NCBI GenBank assembly: GCA_024919035.1
Contig: CP103442.1
Coordinates: forward strand, 868,001-932,000
Direction: 5' to 3'
DNA: 64,000 bases
DNA from: Methylophilaceae bacterium LSUCC0401
GTDB taxonomy: Bacteria > Pseudomonadota > Gammaproteobacteria > Burkholderiales > Methylophilaceae
The notes under the pieces were generated by a model. That model saw only the letters and a list, made by a program, of their open reading frames with translations. It was not told the origin of the DNA and did not search any database. The position numbers and the translations under genes were made by a program. Shown piece after piece: positions 7,552 to 16,600 of the stretch. Every line of letters begins with the position of its first letter. Position 1 is the stretch's first letter.

Positions 7552-7610
7552 CCTGACTTTTAATAAATTACTAAGTAATACCTGTGGTTGATTGAAAATA
7601 AAACGAAAAT

Positions 7611-7669
7611 TTGCATTAATTTATTAATTAATATAATATTTATTTATATATTATTAATTTATAAACTAA
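7611..7669 (+). promoter_or_regulatory. AT-only promoter/operator region of the persulfide operon
   Basis: From 7617 to 7662 the sequence is A and T only, with TTGCAT at 7611 and TATAAT at 7632-7637 (a short 15-nt spacer). Overlapping near-palindromes (TTAATTTATTAATTAA, AATATAATATTTATTTATATATTATT) lie over the -10. BigR-type repressors are known to bind AT-rich palindromes over their own promoter, so autoregulation is likely. No Shine-Dalgarno is seen before the ATG at 7671. Confidence 0.45.
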
Positions 7670-7670
7670 T

Positions 7671-8006
7671 ATGAAAAAAAACCAGTTCCCCGCATATAGT
7701 GTAAAAAACGTTGATGCAATAAGGGATTCTGCATCACAAGCGTGTTCCATGTTAAAAGTATTAGCCAATGAAGATCGATTAATGTTGCTCTGTCAGCTAA
7801 CCCAAGGTGAAAAAAATGTTGGCGAACTTGAATTGGCCACCAACATCAAACAACCCACACTCTCCCAACAACTCACCATCCTCAGGAAAGATGAAATTGT
7901 GAATATCCGAAAAGATGGAAAGTTTAACTATTATTCAATAGCCTCTGAAGAGGTGATACAAGTCATGCAAACACTTGGAAATTTGTATGGCTGTAATACA
8001 AAATAA
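7671..8006 (+). CDS. bigR: ArsR-family persulfide-sensing repressor (BigR/SqrR type)
   Basis: A 111-residue winged-helix protein with an ArsR fold (VLANEDRLMLLCQLTQGEKNVGEL, then the recognition helix QPTLSQQLTILRK, then the wing around RKDGKFNYYSI). Cys41 and Cys108 fall where BigR and SqrR carry the two cysteines that form a polysulfide bridge when persulfide accumulates and release DNA. Cys25 is extra. Metal-site residues of ArsR/SmtB (ELCVCDL) are absent. It is the first gene of an operon of sulfide-oxidising enzymes, as expected for this sensor. The name rests on the cysteines and context. Confidence 0.85.
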   Translation: MKKNQFPAYSVKNVDAIRDSASQACSMLKVLANEDRLMLLCQLTQGEKNVGELELATNIKQPTLSQQLTILRKDEIVNIRKDGKFNYYSIASEEVIQVMQTLGNLYGCNTK

Positions 8007-8018
8007 CGTGGAGTAAAA

Positions 8019-9614
8019 ATGCAAGTTACAAAAATCAACAACTCATATAGCGCTACAGGACAAATCAATGTAAGTGATCTAGACGAAATTTTTGCAGATG
8101 GCTTTAAAACCATCGTCTGTTTCCGTCCAGAAGAAGAGGATGCTGAACATCAGCCAAAACAGAAGACTCTTCAAGAGGCAGCGGCACAAAAGGGAATGAC
8201 TTTCTTATCGATTCCCATTATTCCAGGCAATATTACCCCCGATCATGTTAGTCAATTTCGTGATCTCATGCATACCCGTGAACAGCCTATTCTCGGTTAC
8301 TGCAAAAGCGGAGGAAGAGCCAAAAGCATATACCAAGCATATGAACAATCACTTCATCAGCAAACACAACAAAATGTTTCCAGCGCTTGTAACTGGACCG
8401 ATGCGTTTGATGTTGTTGTCGTAGGCGGTGGGGCATCCGGTGTTGCCATCACGGCCAGCTTATTAAAAAGAAGAAAATCATTACGTATCGCAGTGATTGA
8501 CCCTAAAGATGATCATTACTATCAACCAGCATGGACTTTGGTGGGCGGTGGCACCTACGATGCAAAAAAAACTGTTCGCAGTTTAAAAAAAATATTACCT
8601 AAAAAAGCCACATTAATTCAAGATGCCGTGAAATCTTTTAACCCTGAAGCAAATACAATCACTTTAGAAAGTGGCGATACAGTGTCATATAATCAATTAG
8701 TGGTATGCCCGGGACTCAGACTGGCTTGGGAGAAAATTGAAGGGCTCAAAGAAACTTTAGGAAAAAATAATGTGGCATCGAATTATGATTATCACCATGC
8801 GCAATATACCTGGGAGTGTGTGCAAAAATTAAAACAAGGTGTTGCCCTCTTTACCCAACCTCCGATGCCCATTAAATGTGCGGGGGCTCCTCAAAAAGCA
8901 ATGTACTTATCTGCAAATTATTGGGAAAAAAATAAGACTCTGCACAACATTAATGTTGAATTTTATAATGCCGGACCTGTTTTATTTGGGGTCGCCGACT
9001 TTGTCCCCCCGTTAATGGAGTATGTGAAAAGGTACAATGCCCATCTTCATTTTAGTCACAGATTAACTAAAATTAATGGGTTGGATAAAACCGCCTATTT
9101 TGAATACAAAGATGAGCAAGGCGCTGTTCAAATCAAACCCGTCAAATATGACTTTATCCATGTCGTCCCACCTCAAGAGGCACCGGCGTTTATTAAACAG
9201 AGTGAGCTATCCGACAACGAGGGTTGGCTTGATGTTGATCAATTAACACTTCAACATAAAAAATATCCGAATATATTTGGCCTTGGCGATGTCATTAATT
9301 CTCCCAACGCAAAAACAGCGGCGGCAGCGAGAAAACAAGTGTATGTTGTTGCAGAAAATTTAATAGCGGCTAAAGAACTCAGAAATCTCGAAACAAAATA
9401 TGACGGTTACGGCGCCTGCCCATTAACTGTGGAAAGAGGAAAAGTGATTTTAGCTGAGTTTGGTTTTGGTGGAAAATTACTGCCCACCTTTCCGCTTCAT
9501 CCCCCCGTGGCAAGAAGATCGTCCTGGTTCATGAAGCAACTGTTGATGCCCTGGTTATATTGGAACTTGATGCAAAAAGGCATTGAATGGCTGGCTAAGC
9601 CTTCCAGAAAATAA
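8019..9614 (+). CDS. DUF442 phosphatase-like domain fused to sulfide:quinone oxidoreductase
   Basis: A 531-residue fusion. Residues 1-112 are a DUF442/TIGR01244 dual-specificity-phosphatase-like domain with a P-loop-like Cys95-x4-Arg100 (YCKSGGR), as also found fused to persulfide dioxygenases. Residues 128-531 are an FAD flavoprotein (GGGASG at 136-141) of the eukaryote-like SQR type: Cys287 in MPIKCAGAPQK and Cys467 in YDGYGACPL match the two redox cysteines of human SQOR, and the C-terminus is an amphipathic membrane anchor. It should oxidise sulfide to persulfide and feed electrons to quinone at the inner membrane. GTGGAG precedes the ATG. Confidence 0.9.
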   Translation: MQVTKINNSYSATGQINVSDLDEIFADGFKTIVCFRPEEEDAEHQPKQKTLQEAAAQKGMTFLSIPIIPGNITPDHVSQFRDLMHTREQPILGYCKSGGRAKSIYQAYEQSLHQQTQQNVSSACNWTDAFDVVVVGGGASGVAITASLLKRRKSLRIAVIDPKDDHYYQPAWTLVGGGTYDAKKTVRSLKKILPKKATLIQDAVKSFNPEANTITLESGDTVSYNQLVVCPGLRLAWEKIEGLKETLGKNNVASNYDYHHAQYTWECVQKLKQGVALFTQPPMPIKCAGAPQKAMYLSANYWEKNKTLHNINVEFYNAGPVLFGVADFVPPLMEYVKRYNAHLHFSHRLTKINGLDKTAYFEYKDEQGAVQIKPVKYDFIHVVPPQEAPAFIKQSELSDNEGWLDVDQLTLQHKKYPNIFGLGDVINSPNAKTAAAARKQVYVVAENLIAAKELRNLETKYDGYGACPLTVERGKVILAEFGFGGKLLPTFPLHPPVARRSSWFMKQLLMPWLYWNLMQKGIEWLAKPSRK

Positions 9615-9619
9615 CCATA

Positions 9620-10417
9620 ATGTCTCTTATTTTAATTGGCTTAATTATTGGCTTTATTTTAGGATTGTTTGGTGCTGGAGGTACGATCCTTGCGGTTCCT
9701 TTTTTAATTTTTGGACTGAATATGGATCCAAAAATGGCTATTCCCATTTCTATGTTTGCTGTAGCGGTCTCTGCAATATTGGGTTCGATTGATGGATTAA
9801 TCAAAAAACAGATTCGCTACCGCGCTTCAATGTTGATTGCTTTTTTTGCCATGCTCATTTCACCTTTTGCTATTTGGTTAGCTCAATTCCTCCCCAAACA
9901 ACCATTAATGATAGTGTTTGCAGGTCTGTTACTATTCGTTGGTCTTTATTCCTTAATGAAAAAATCAAAAAATGAGGATAGCTCCAATGCCAATAATTTT
10001 GAAGAACTTTTTCCATGTGAGATTAATCAACAAACACATAAAATTCAATGGACCAATAAATGTGCAAGAGCCCTGTCATTGACTGGAGGTATGACTGGTC
10101 TAATGTCAGGTCTGTTGGGGGTTGGCGGTGGTTTCATCATAGTCCCTGCTTTACAAAGATTTTCGAACATTAAATTGGATAACATCTTTCCTACATCTTT
10201 AGCGGTGATTGCCATCATCTCTTCATATAATTCTCTTATTTTTTTGAGCACAGGGTTGTTGAATATTCATTACGGCCTTTTATTTTGTATGGGAACAACA
10301 GCGGGAATGTTTTTTTCAAAGAGACTCAAAATTAACAATAAAGGCTTGGATAAGGGTTTTGCATCTTTTTTAATTTTAATTGCTGTGCTTTTAGTAATAA
10401 AGGCCGTCTTGTTTTAA
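9620..10417 (+). CDS. TauE/SafE-family sulfite/anion exporter
   Basis: A 265-residue polytopic membrane protein with two TauE-type repeats: an N-terminal GLIIGFILGLFGAGGTILAVPFL and a second LSGLLGVGGGFIIVPAL near residue 165, each with the glycine-rich loop of the family. About 8 membrane segments are seen. It starts 5 nt after the SQR fusion. Members of this family next to persulfide dioxygenases are thought to export sulfite or related sulfur anions, which is the likely job here. Substrate is inferred. Confidence 0.88.
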   Translation: MSLILIGLIIGFILGLFGAGGTILAVPFLIFGLNMDPKMAIPISMFAVAVSAILGSIDGLIKKQIRYRASMLIAFFAMLISPFAIWLAQFLPKQPLMIVFAGLLLFVGLYSLMKKSKNEDSSNANNFEELFPCEINQQTHKIQWTNKCARALSLTGGMTGLMSGLLGVGGGFIIVPALQRFSNIKLDNIFPTSLAVIAIISSYNSLIFLSTGLLNIHYGLLFCMGTTAGMFFSKRLKINNKGLDKGFASFLILIAVLLVIKAVLF

Positions 10418-10433
10418 CTTTTGGAGTCTATTT

Positions 10434-11138
10434 ATGAGCCATCTCATGCAACAATTTGATGAAGTATCATTTACCTATACCTATATTTTAATGGATTCAG
10501 ACACCCATGAGGCGGTGATCATCGATCCAGTGGATACCAAATTGAATAGTTTGATCAATTTTGTGAATGAAAAAAAATTAAACATACGTTTTGTTTTAGA
10601 AACGCATGCGCATGCCGACCATATCACCTCAGCGGGTAATCTATGCAAAATGACGGGCGCCATTGCCGCCACCCCTGCTCATTGCAACATCACGAATGCA
10701 GAAATACAGCTTGAAGATCACCAACAACTGGTCTTTGGAAAAAATCAAGTGATCACAGCCATCCACACCCCTGGACATACGGCAGGTTCCATGTCTTTTA
10801 TATGGAACAATGCTGTGTTTACCGGTGACACATTATTAATTAATGGTTGTGGTCGAACCGACTTCCAAAGTGGATCCAGTCAAGAGCTTTATAAAAGCAT
10901 CACTGAAAAACTGTTTACCTTACCCGATGACACGATTGTTTACCCTGGGCATGATTACCGTGGTAAAAAACAATCCACCATTGGCGATGAAAAAAAACAC
11001 AATCCAAGACTGGCGGGAAAAACTATGGATGACTTTGTTGCAATCATGGACAATTTAAATTTACCAAAACCTAAACTCATCGATCAAGCCGTTCCTGCAA
11101 ATCTAAGTCTGGGCATGGTCAGCCACGCTGCTGAATAA
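10434..11138 (+). CDS. Persulfide dioxygenase (ETHE1-type metallo-beta-lactamase fold)
   Basis: This 234-residue enzyme oxidises glutathione persulfide to sulfite using mononuclear iron. The metallo-beta-lactamase motif is HAHADH (His58, His60, Asp62, His63), followed by HTPGHTAGS, FTGDTLLINGCGRTDFQ and VYPGHDY. The GRTDFQ segment and short length mark the ETHE1 group rather than glyoxalase II. It lacks the rhodanese or DUF442 domain fused in some relatives; the DUF442 is on the SQR two genes upstream. The stop overlaps the next start (TAATG). Confidence 0.93.
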   Translation: MSHLMQQFDEVSFTYTYILMDSDTHEAVIIDPVDTKLNSLINFVNEKKLNIRFVLETHAHADHITSAGNLCKMTGAIAATPAHCNITNAEIQLEDHQQLVFGKNQVITAIHTPGHTAGSMSFIWNNAVFTGDTLLINGCGRTDFQSGSSQELYKSITEKLFTLPDDTIVYPGHDYRGKKQSTIGDEKKHNPRLAGKTMDDFVAIMDNLNLPKPKLIDQAVPANLSLGMVSHAAE

Positions 11139-11695
11139 TGATGAATATATCAATAATCACCACACAAAAATCGTGGCTCAAATTTTTACTCTTAATTGGT
11201 TTATTTTGCCTCTATTTTTTGTATTTAATTGACCACTATGGAATAGAAGATGGGGGAATGGTGACCCTCTTAACCTGGAGTTTTTTTGTGTTATGCACAC
11301 CGGTTGCTGATGCCGGTTTTTTGTTAGATTTTCCGATTCGACTGCTATACAACATCAAAATGATTCACACTGAAATTTTAGTTTGGGGACTGGCCATTGT
11401 CATTAGCGGATCGGCCGTTCTGTTTTCACCAAAGATTTTTGAAATGAATGCATTAATGCAAATTTTCCATGCCATCTTGATTCACCCTATCCCCTATTGG
11501 CTGATCATCTTCTTGTGCGGTATTGGAACATTTTTATCGATTTTTATGGGCGACCAAATATTTGATGTGGTTGAGGGTAAAGATAAGCGATTTAGTCGCT
11601 CTTTTTTTTATAAGTTATCGATGTTACTCGTTTTAATCTTATCGATTAGTTACCTGTATTACCGCTTACTGCAATCCTTAAACATAGCATTCTAA
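11138..11695 (+). CDS. Unrecognised multi-pass membrane protein of the persulfide operon
   Basis: A 185-residue hydrophobic protein with about five membrane helices: residues 12-32, 40-60, 75-95, 110-135 and 158-178. Notable features are a first periplasm-side acidic turn (DHYGIEDGG), a CTPVADAGFLLDFPIR segment between helices and MGDQIFDVVEGKDKR before the last helix. Its start overlaps the dioxygenase stop by one base, so it is translationally coupled to the pathway. I do not assign a function. A transport, quinone or assembly role in sulfide oxidation is only suggested by position. Confidence 0.75.
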   Translation: MMNISIITTQKSWLKFLLLIGLFCLYFLYLIDHYGIEDGGMVTLLTWSFFVLCTPVADAGFLLDFPIRLLYNIKMIHTEILVWGLAIVISGSAVLFSPKIFEMNALMQIFHAILIHPIPYWLIIFLCGIGTFLSIFMGDQIFDVVEGKDKRFSRSFFYKLSMLLVLILSISYLYYRLLQSLNIAF

Positions 11696-12411
11696 AAAGT
11701 TTCATGATCAGCCAAAAATCGCCACTTTCCTAAAGGCAGATCAGCCAGTTTAACTTTACCAATCCTCACCCTCTTTAAGCCAGTCACTTTTAACCCTACT
11801 AATTCGCACATGCGCCGGATTTGTCTTTTTTTCCCTTCTTTAAGAATAAACTTGAGTTGATCCTCATTTAACCAGGAAACATCCGCTTTTTTTAAGGCTT
11901 TATTATCTAAAAAAAGCCCAAAATTCAATAACTGAAGACCATTTTCAATGAGCTGACCTTGAACCCGAACAATGTATTCTTTTTCAATATCGCTATCTTC
12001 TTGAATAATTTGTTTAGCAATCACCCCATCCTCAGTCAATACCAACAGCCCAGTTGAATCAATATCAAGACGTCCTGCAGGAGCAATTTTAAAATAAGAG
12101 TTCGTCATTTTTTCCTGACCAAAATAGTTCTCGGGCTTAATTAAAGTTAATGCAGACTGATATTTTTTTTCATCATCCGCATGCGAGATATATCCCACCG
12201 GTTTATTCAGCAGGATGGTTTTTTTACTGTCTTGGATTTTTTTGCCTTGGTGTTTTAATTCGACCCTCTGATCAGGGCTGGCTTTGGCTCCAAGTTCGGT
12301 GACTTGTTGACCATCGACATAGACAAACCCTTGCTCAATATACCGATCAGCTTCTCGTCTTGAGCAGATTCCTTGTTCAGATAATATTTTAGAGATTCGA
12401 ATCAGTGTCAT
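11692..12411 (-). CDS. rRNA pseudouridine synthase (RluF-like, RsuA family)
   Basis: A 239-residue enzyme that isomerises uridine in ribosomal RNA. An S4 RNA-binding domain is at the N-terminus (RISKILSEQGICSRREADRYIEQGFVYV written in two overlapping motifs: ICSRREADRYI). The catalytic aspartate is Asp116 in GRLDIDSTGLLVLT, and the C-terminal KKRQIRRMCELVGL motif is that of the RsuA/RluB/E/F group. ICSRREADRYIEQG is closest to RluF (23S position 2604 in E. coli), but RluB or RluE activity is not excluded. It converges on the persulfide operon with a 4-nt overlap. Confidence 0.85.
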   Translation of the reverse strand: MTLIRISKILSEQGICSRREADRYIEQGFVYVDGQQVTELGAKASPDQRVELKHQGKKIQDSKKTILLNKPVGYISHADDEKKYQSALTLIKPENYFGQEKMTNSYFKIAPAGRLDIDSTGLLVLTEDGVIAKQIIQEDSDIEKEYIVRVQGQLIENGLQLLNFGLFLDNKALKKADVSWLNEDQLKFILKEGKKRQIRRMCELVGLKVTGLKRVRIGKVKLADLPLGKWRFLADHETF

Positions 12412-12420
12412 ATTTTTTAA

Positions 12421-12951
12421 CTAGTTAATTACTGTTATTTTACCGTTCAAAAATTCTATAGAACGGTAGATATTGATAGATAAAAAAATTTGTTTAATTA
12501 ATTGTGCATCATACCCAAAACCAATTAATCGCTGTTGGATTTCATCATTATTTCCGAGTAATTTATAGCTCTTTGCATCATATCGGGTATACACGCTATG
12601 AAAACTTAATTTCCCATTGATATGCTGAGCCGACATGCCCAGAACAGCACATGCACTGACACATTTGTCATATTGGCTGACATTCCAGATGACCTGACCA
12701 TGCTGATGGATGGCATCCATGGCCTCTAAAATGCCATCGATATAGCCGCCATTTGAGTTCGCGTGAATGGTGATTTTTTGATGGGGATGGGCGTTGATCA
12801 CATCAATAATATTTCGATATGATTGTTGATCAATGCGTCCTGTAAATACGAAATTCAAATCATTTGCGGATGATTTCAGGAGCGCTAAATTTTTTGAACC
12901 CGCACAGCCAACTAATACAAACAATAAAAAACTGCCAACTAATTTCCACAC
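12421..12951 (-). CDS. Periplasmic ClpP/crotonase-fold lipoprotein
   Basis: A 176-residue lipoprotein with the lipobox LVGC (Cys16). The mature part looks like a ClpP-like serine hydrolase fold: a beta-strand/glycine loop NSNGGYIDGILEAMDAI, then KCVSACAVLG with a possible catalytic Ser99, and His118 in SFHSVY. Paired cysteines Cys97 and Cys101 flank that serine. This fold outside the cytoplasm is unusual, but related exported ClpP-like proteins exist in proteobacteria. It lies between rluF and the two-partner secretion pair. Protease activity is an inference. Confidence 0.65.
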   Translation of the reverse strand: MWKLVGSFLLFVLVGCAGSKNLALLKSSANDLNFVFTGRIDQQSYRNIIDVINAHPHQKITIHANSNGGYIDGILEAMDAIHQHGQVIWNVSQYDKCVSACAVLGMSAQHINGKLSFHSVYTRYDAKSYKLLGNNDEIQQRLIGFGYDAQLIKQIFLSINIYRSIEFLNGKITVIN

Positions 12952-12978
12952 GAGCTTAATTTAATTTGTATTAAGTGG

Positions 12979-13643
12979 CTAAGGCGCAACATTTCTAAAA
13001 TCAATAAAGATTGTGGTGAACGATTGAACATCAAAACCCAGATCAGTCAATGCAGATTGAACTGCGCCACCTATCGCTGGAGTTCGCTGCGCATTGGTAA
13101 AGCTGGCTGCCGCTTGATCAACTGGTTGAATAACCAATCCACTCTCATTCACCGTCACCGTGAAATTTAAAACATTTCCAGAAACAGGATCATTCACAGA
13201 GAATTGACCTTGATTAGACAATGACTGACCCAGAGCTTGGTAATTTTGATCAATTTGATCCAATGTTCGTAATTGAATTTCAGAATTATTCACTTTAATC
13301 TCATAGCCTTTTTCCACAAATGGTGCGCGATCAGGTTCCAGGATAACCAACTTAGCACCCGCATTCGTTACTTCCTCTGAAACACCAGTAATTACTGAAT
13401 TGTTTGAGGGTTTAACAGAGGTGACGCCATTCGGTAAATTATCAAACGTGACAACATTTGGATTGATTGGAGCATCATTTCCCGGAGGCGTTGGACCACT
13501 TGGTGGTGTTGGGCCAGCCGGAGGTGTTGGGTTATTTCCCGGAGGCGTTGGACCACTTGGTGGTGTTGGGCCAGCCGGAGGTGTTGGGTTATTTCCCGGA
13601 GGCGTTGGACCACTTGGTGGTGTTGGGCCAGCCGGAGGTGTTG
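12979..13643 (-). pseudogene. Out-of-frame C-terminal part of the TpsA adhesin
   Basis: In the frame one base off the main tpsA frame, an open stretch runs from about 13643 to the stop at 12979. It begins with proline-rich repeats (PPAGPTPPSGPTPPGNN) and continues as a plausible folded domain (NPNVVTFDNLPNGVTS, VILEPDRAPF, IKVNNSEIQLRTLDQI, FTTIFIDFRNVAP). An in-frame stop at 13657-13659 shows it cannot start further up. It has no start of its own except TTG at 13350, without a ribosome site. It is best read as the original C-terminus of TpsA, cut off by a frameshift. Confidence 0.65.
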
Positions 13644-16600
13644 AGCGAGTTGGGTGTTACCACCGCCACCGGTGTTGCCACCATTCGATGGACCTAAACC
13701 TTGACCTGCGCCTTGACCGGGACCATTACCATCGCCTGGGCCACCCGCACCACGGCCAGTACCTTCGACTTCATTGGCTCCGCCACCGGTGTTGGCTCCG
13801 CCGCCACCGCCGGTATTACCGCCAGTATTTGGATTATTTTGAGCGAGTTGGGTGTTACCACCGCCACCGGTGTTGGCTCCGCCGCCACCAGAGGGAATGT
13901 TTTGAGCTAGATTAATAGCTCCTGTATTTGGACTTGCGCCTGTATTTGAATTGGCTGTGAAATTAATTAATTTTGGTGGGGTAAAAATATTATTAGAACC
14001 TGAAGCGCCATTAACCGGATTTGTCGAATTTTTGTTATCCTTGGTTTGTTTATTTGAATTATTATTTGTATTAATGGTGTTAGCAGTAGATGCAGTTGAA
14101 TTAGTAACTAAATTTTCAACAGATTTTTTCCCTTTTTGTGTTGATGAATTTGGATTTGAGCTCTGGATCGGTTTTGGATCTGGATCAGATTCTTCACCAA
14201 AAGTTTGTGTTGTAGCGGCCACGGTAATTCCATCTCTTGAAAGAGTACCTGGATTATTTGTAGTAATTGATTTTAAAGCTCCAGCATCACCAATATTATT
14301 TCCAAAACTGGTTAAGCCCGAGGTGTTAATTGTTAAATCTTGTCCAGGGCCATCAATTTTATTTGAAAAACTTATGTTGCCGCTACCTGAACTGGTTAAA
14401 GTAACTATATTAGAAATTGTAGATATACCGGTATAAGTTTGATTACCAGAAGTGGTTATAGCAGCACCTAAATTAGATGTACCACTAACGCTTAAAGTGG
14501 TTAAACCAGTTGCCGCTCCATCCAAATCAAGCGCACCACTGATTGTTAAACCATTAGTCCCTCCTGCTAAGGTGGAACCTAAATTAATAGTGCTGCCGGT
14601 TAATGTTCGATTACCCCCCGACAGTGTGGTTGCACCGCTATACGTTTGAGTGCTGGTTGAGGTCACATCCGCACCTAAATTAGATGTACCACTAACGCTT
14701 AAAGTGGTTAAACCAGTTGCCGCTCCATCCAAATCAAGCGCACCACTGATTGTTAAACCATTAGTCCCTCCTGCTAAGGTGGAACCTAAATTAATAGTGC
14801 TGCCGGTTAATGTTCGATTACCCCCCGACAGTGTGGTTGCACCGCTATACGTTTGAGTGCTGGTACTAGAAATGTTTCCCCTTAAGGTAATTGTTCCTAA
14901 GGAAGAAAAGCTTAAACTGTCGACTCTCGCAGCAGAAGAAATTGCAGTTGAATTATATTTTCGTACTTGACTGTCTGTGGCAACAGTAACAGAGTTTCCA
15001 GTAGCGGTTGTAAATTCGATTTTTATTACTGTTTTTCCTCCAGGTATCATTACTCCTGCGCTATTCCCAGCACCTCCGCTTGCTAAATTTCCACTATTAG
15101 TTCCGTCATCATAATAAACTTTTGCTGTTCCAGCATTTCCTATAGGTAAATTAATATAAGTATTGCCTGTAGTGGTAAAAGGCCGAGGCAAAGAGCCCCC
15201 AGAAATTGTTCCATTGGTTTGTTCGGCTGTACCTGCTTTTGTAAAATCTATATAAGAAGCTGTGTTGTTAGGAAATGATATTGAAAAACTAACAGTCGAA
15301 AATGTATATGTTCCATCCCAATATGAACCAGAAAAGTTACCTGTAATTGAATTAAGATTAATATCTCCGGTTCCAGAGTCTACTGAAAGTTGTTTAGCTC
15401 CCCCCATATTTCCATAAAAAGTTATATCGCCGCCACCAGAATTAATTAGTACATTTTGTGTAAGAAAAATATTGTCAGAATTATCATTAGCGCCAAAGAT
15501 TAAATCTAATGCATTAGTGGTTGATATATTGCCACCTAAGGATATAGTTGGCGCCTCTAATTTCAGAGAACTCGTAACTCCAGTGTAGTTTAGATCTCCA
15601 GCAAGATTGATATCATTAGTTGCTGCTAATGTGACTAAAGCATTATTGGCAAGAGCCGTGTAAATTAAATCTGTTGAAAGTGCACTATAACCTGTACTTG
15701 GTAAAGATAAATTATCTGTGCCATTAAATGTTCCTGTTCCACTGGAAATGGCTACTGTGGTTGTAGAACCCGAGGTAGAGGATAAGCGCGTTGGCCCTAT
15801 ATAAATACTGTAAGGATCTAGTAACCACGTACCAGCTATACCATTGAATGATGCGGTGCTTACAAAAGAATTGTCAAGATTCAAAAAATAACCTGAAGTT
15901 TCAATATTGCCGCCATTTCCAGAGTAGTTTCCACCTTTGGCTAAAAGAGCCCCATTAACTGTTGTTTTTGATATTGGATTTTTAATATCTGACCAAGCGA
16001 CAATCATTCCGCCATTACCATTTATTGTTGCAGAAGCATCCAAATTTGCACCATAATCAATGGTTGTATTTATTGCTTGCCGAATTGTGGGGATTGAGTT
16101 TTGCCAGCTGCCACCGATTAGAATTTGTCCACCGCCCAAATCACCTGTTGCTAATAAATCGGCTGTTCCGAGAATGTGAATGTCATCACCAGTAATTTGA
16201 ATTTTGCCTGCAGTTTTCGTTGAGGAAACATTAATTTGACCTGACTGAGTTACTTGGTCCCCATCTAAAAATACTTTGCCACCATCAGTGACAATTCCCT
16301 GAGCCTCAATAATTCCTGCACTGTTGATGACAGAACGACTGACTTCACTCACCCCTTTTGCCGATAAAATTACTGCACCTTCTGTGGCCTGGATAGCACT
16401 TTGGTTTTCAATTAAACTATTCAGAGTGCCTTGATCGATCGAATAACGAATTAAACGATTTCCCTCAAGGGCTAAATTAACCCTATCTCCAGATAACAAG
16501 GCTGAGCTACCTGATGGTGAAACAATGGTACCTAAATTGGTAATTTGTGGAGCAATTAACGCTATGGTCCCATTGGCAAATGCATTCAGAGAACCTTCAT

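Noticed and set aside
12979-13350. A separate 123-residue gene from the TTG at 13350
   Set aside because: The frame is open upstream through the proline repeats to about 13656, with no ribosome site at the TTG. It fits better as the displaced C-terminus of TpsA.
13481-13643. Tandem repeat as a possible CRISPR array
   Set aside because: Units are contiguous with no unique spacers, and they lie inside a coding gene.
13400-14856. Plus-strand Gly/Val/Pro-rich ORFs opposite tpsA, including two almost identical copies
   Set aside because: They are mirror readings of the repetitive tpsA coding strand; the identical copies only reflect the 207-bp duplication.
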